Assembly (NCBI GenBank): GCA_029259995.1
Contig: JAJDEC010000625.1
Coordinates: forward strand, 1 to 7,281
Reading direction: 5' to 3'
From: Phycisphaerae bacterium
GTDB lineage: Bacteria > Planctomycetota > Phycisphaerae > UBA1845 > UTPLA1
Length of the DNA stretch: 7,281 bases
This document shows positions 4,781 through 7,281 of the stretch, one piece after another; position 1 is the first letter of the stretch, and every line of letters starts with the position of its first letter. The translations under genes and the position numbers were made by a program. The notes beneath the pieces are model-generated. The model did not search any database, had not been told where the DNA came from, and worked only from the letters and a program-made list of their open reading frames with translations.

Positions 4781-7281
4781 TCAGTTTGTATCGCGCTTCG
4801 ACTCGTCGGCGTCCCGGTTCGCAATCGCCGTAGTGTAGACCTCCGTCCATTTTTCGACTGCATCCGGGCGTTCCATTTTCTTGTAGAGTCCGACGAGTGA
4901 GTCGACGACGTTGAGTGCGTCGTTGCTCGATGCGCCGCGATCATTGACAAAGCTGCTGTGGGCTTCGAGGAGGGCGGCCTCGGCTTCTTCGAGTTTTCCA
5001 AGTCCCATCAGACAATCGCCATGTCGGTGAAGATAGATCGCAATGGTTCGATGTCCTGTGGGGTACATTCGACGTGCGCCGGCAATCGCATCGGCGTGAT
5101 AGGGTTCGGCTTCCGCAAAACGCTTGTTGTGATTTTGGAACCAGCCGATCTTGCTCCGCAGCGAATTGACGATCGGCAGGTCTTCGCCATGTTCGGCCAG
5201 CGCGATGTCGAGCGCTTCGACGCTGAGTTTCTCTGCTTCGGGTATTCGGTCCATTTTCGAATAGAGCGTGGCGAGGTTGTTCATCGCCAGGATGGTATCC
5301 GGATGGGACTCACCGAAGACTTTGCGCCTGCCATTCAGGGCCTCGAGTTGCAGTGCTTCTGCACGATCGTATTGCTTCAGGGCTCCGTACATGGACGCGA
5401 GATTTCCCATCGATGTGAACAAACTCGGATCGTCGGGCATTATGCGTTGTGAGATGGCCAGCTCTTTCTCGCACAATTCGGCCGCTTTCTCGAAGTTCCC
5501 AATGGCGTGATAGAAAAGCGCGATGTTGTTCAGGAGAGAAAGGGTTTCCTTTTCCTCTTCCCCGTATACCCGGATTCGCGTTTCATAGGCATCCATCAGG
5601 AGTGGCTCGGCCTCGGCGTATTTACCGATCTGAGCGTAGGTCCAGGCGAGGTTGCCCATGGCGTTCAACGTGTCGTGATTCTCGGGGCCGAAGACGTCGA
5701 GTCTTCGCTGATAGCACTTGCGAAACGATTCGATCGCTTCGTCAAATTTGCCGCGCGCCAGATAGACGCGAGCGACGTCATTGAGGGCCATGAGCGTGTA
5801 GTCATCGTCTGGGCCTCGTGCCTGTTCGAACAGGACCAAGGCATCGGCCAGATGCTCTTCCGCCTTGTCGACGACGCCGAGCCGCATGTAGGTGTTGCCC
5901 ATGACGAATTTGATTTCGCCTCGAACGAGGGGTTCGTCCTCGAATCGCTTGTCTATTGTGTTTGAGGCCGCGTCCAGCGCTTCGCGGACGGTCACATCGC
6001 GCCCCAAAGCGTCCGGTGCGACGGCGGCCAACAGGTCCTGGTTGAAGAACTGGTTCACGGCGGCGGCGATGCGCGTCTGGCGAATGGCTTCGTCGCGGGC
6101 ATCGACGGCGAGTTGCTTCTCATTCTCAGCGATGCCGCGCTGCTGATCGGCGTCGTCGCGCGCTTCGGCGGCTGCCAGGGCCTCGTTTCGAGCAACGGTC
6201 AGTGCGTTCTCGGCCGTCACACGGAGTTTGCTTTCAACGTCGAGAAAGTAAATGAGGCTTCCAATTCCGTAGACAATGATGACAGCCGCGAGGCCGATGA
6301 TCGTCGCCGTGACGCGGTGCTTTCTGACTGCCTTGCGAACGACGTACCAGGTGCTGTCGCGTTTCGCTTCGATGGCTTCGCCGTTCAAGTAGCGTCGGAT
6401 GTCTTTCGCGATGCTGCCGGCCGTTTGATATCGGAGTTCGCGTTCCTTCTTCAGGCACTTCAAGACGATCTGGTCGACTTCGTCTCCCAATTCCTCGCGA
6501 ATCGCGCCGGGACGCTCCGGTTCCGTATGACAGATGTGATCGATCGTCTGTCGAAAACTCTCGCCGACGGGATAGGGGAACTTTCCCGTGAGCGCGTGAT
6601 AGAGCATGACGCCGATCGAGTAGACGTCCGTTCGAATGTCGATGCCTTCTGGCGTCGCCTCGACCTGTTCCGGGCTGGCCCAGGGGAGGGAGCCGACGAA
6701 TTGCCCGGTCATTGTCATCGCCGTGTGGAAATCGTCGTGTTCGCTGACTTTGGCGAGACCGAAGTCCATGACGTGTGGGGATCCGGCTCGATCGACACGG
6801 ACGTTGCCGGGTTTGAGATCGCGATGAATGACACCGCGGAGATGGGCGACGTTGACGGCGTCGCAGATGCGGGCAAGGAGTTCGAGGAGTGTCTTCACAT
6901 CGGGCCGGTTTTCGACAACGAAGTCGTCGAGCGACCAGCCTTCGATGAAGTCCATCACGAAGTAGTAGTTGCCGCTGAGTTGTCCGGTTTCCAGAACAGA
7001 AACGATGTTCGGATGGCGGAGCTGCGAGAGGATCTGGACTTCGCGTTCGAATCTGGCGACGCCGTTGGATCCGACGAGCGGGCTTTCGCGGAGCATCTTG
7101 ATTGCCACGTCGCGCCGTGTACCGACTTGATTGGCGCGGAAGACGACGCCTTGTCCGCCTCGGAATACGTCGCTGCCGATTGTGTATCCCTTGAGTTCGG
7201 CTTTCAGCGATTGCCGAAGTTCGACGTCAGACAGGTAGCGTCCATGGGCCCCGGCCAGCGGGCCGTCGTGGGTGCTGCGCC
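4781..7281 (-). CDS. Membrane-anchored Ser/Thr protein kinase with C-terminal TPR array, 5' partial
   Basis: The frame is open to the right edge, so the N-terminus is missing; 832 residues are visible (stop TGA). In visible numbering: glycine loop RGGQGVVFR (40-48), in which the usual first glycine is Phe39; VAIK Lys61; helix-C Glu80 in EREVQIL; catalytic HRDLKPGN (Asp154, Asn159); DFG (172-174); ASPEQ (201-205); and DVYSIG (218-223). All residues needed for phosphotransfer are present, so an active Hanks-type kinase is expected. One hydrophobic segment (about 323-346) follows a basic juxtamembrane stretch. Then comes an Ala/charged, probably coiled-coil stretch (about 350-405) and about nine TPR units (about 452-822) spaced 42 residues apart, as in kinesin-light-chain-type TPRs. 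The kinase should be cytoplasmic and the TPRs across the membrane, as a sensor or scaffold; ligand and substrates are unknown. The architecture is common in Planctomycetota. The internal GTG at 7108 is not the start because it lies after the glycine loop. Confidence 0.93.
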   Translation of the reverse strand, partial: RSTHDGPLAGAHGRYLSDVELRQSLKAELKGYTIGSDVFRGGQGVVFRANQVGTRRDVAIKMLRESPLVGSNGVARFEREVQILSQLRHPNIVSVLETGQLSGNYYFVMDFIEGWSLDDFVVENRPDVKTLLELLARICDAVNVAHLRGVIHRDLKPGNVRVDRAGSPHVMDFGLAKVSEHDDFHTAMTMTGQFVGSLPWASPEQVEATPEGIDIRTDVYSIGVMLYHALTGKFPYPVGESFRQTIDHICHTEPERPGAIREELGDEVDQIVLKCLKKERELRYQTAGSIAKDIRRYLNGEAIEAKRDSTWYVVRKAVRKHRVTATIIGLAAVIIVYGIGSLIYFLDVESKLRVTAENALTVARNEALAAAEARDDADQQRGIAENEKQLAVDARDEAIRQTRIAAAVNQFFNQDLLAAVAPDALGRDVTVREALDAASNTIDKRFEDEPLVRGEIKFVMGNTYMRLGVVDKAEEHLADALVLFEQARGPDDDYTLMALNDVARVYLARGKFDEAIESFRKCYQRRLDVFGPENHDTLNAMGNLAWTYAQIGKYAEAEPLLMDAYETRIRVYGEEEKETLSLLNNIALFYHAIGNFEKAAELCEKELAISQRIMPDDPSLFTSMGNLASMYGALKQYDRAEALQLEALNGRRKVFGESHPDTILAMNNLATLYSKMDRIPEAEKLSVEALDIALAEHGEDLPIVNSLRSKIGWFQNHNKRFAEAEPYHADAIAGARRMYPTGHRTIAIYLHRHGDCLMGLGKLEEAEAALLEAHSSFVNDRGASSNDALNVVDSLVGLYKKMERPDAVEKWTEVYTTAIANRDADESKRDTN

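Noticed and set aside
4781..7108. Kinase gene as complete, starting at GTG 7108
   Set aside because: The in-frame sequence from 7109 to the window edge encodes the glycine loop that every such kinase needs, so the gene must extend past the window.

Overview
This window looks like chromosomal DNA from a GC-rich, peptidoglycan-making bacterium, most likely a member of the Planctomycetota. That placement is inferred from three things. One is a Ser/Thr kinase with a glycine loop reading RGGQGVVFR, joined through one membrane segment to a long tetratricopeptide array. The second is a transketolase that resembles the animal type more than the E. coli type. The third is a Mom/COG2401-like acetyltransferase. 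No rRNA or other phylogenetic marker is present to confirm it.

Layout, left to right: (1) the 3' part of a plus-strand gene for a GNAT-type acetyltransferase-like protein with an arginine-rich tail (1-773, cut by the window edge); (2) a gene-free stretch of about 560 bases (774-1330) filled with structured repeats: a nested hairpin (903-947), two direct 49-base copies that each hold a small hairpin (952-1049), and a symmetrical pair of inverted 26-base hairpins (1208-1302); (3) a complete minus-strand transketolase gene (1331-3271); (4) a 234-base divergent promoter region (3272-3505) with a perfect TATAAT box facing murA; (5) a complete plus-strand murA gene (3506-4774); (6) after only 6 bases, a minus-strand Ser/Thr kinase-TPR receptor gene that runs off the right edge (4781-7281).

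The four genes alternate in direction (+, -, +, -), so no two form an operon within the window. Two are core metabolism (the pentose phosphate pathway, and the first committed step of peptidoglycan synthesis), one is signalling, and one is an uncharacterised transferase-like protein. I see no defence island, CRISPR array, transposase, tRNA or rRNA. The material most worth a second look is the repeat-packed stretch between genes 1 and 2, the truncated acetyltransferase whose missing part may hold an ATPase, and the very regular nine-unit TPR array of the kinase.
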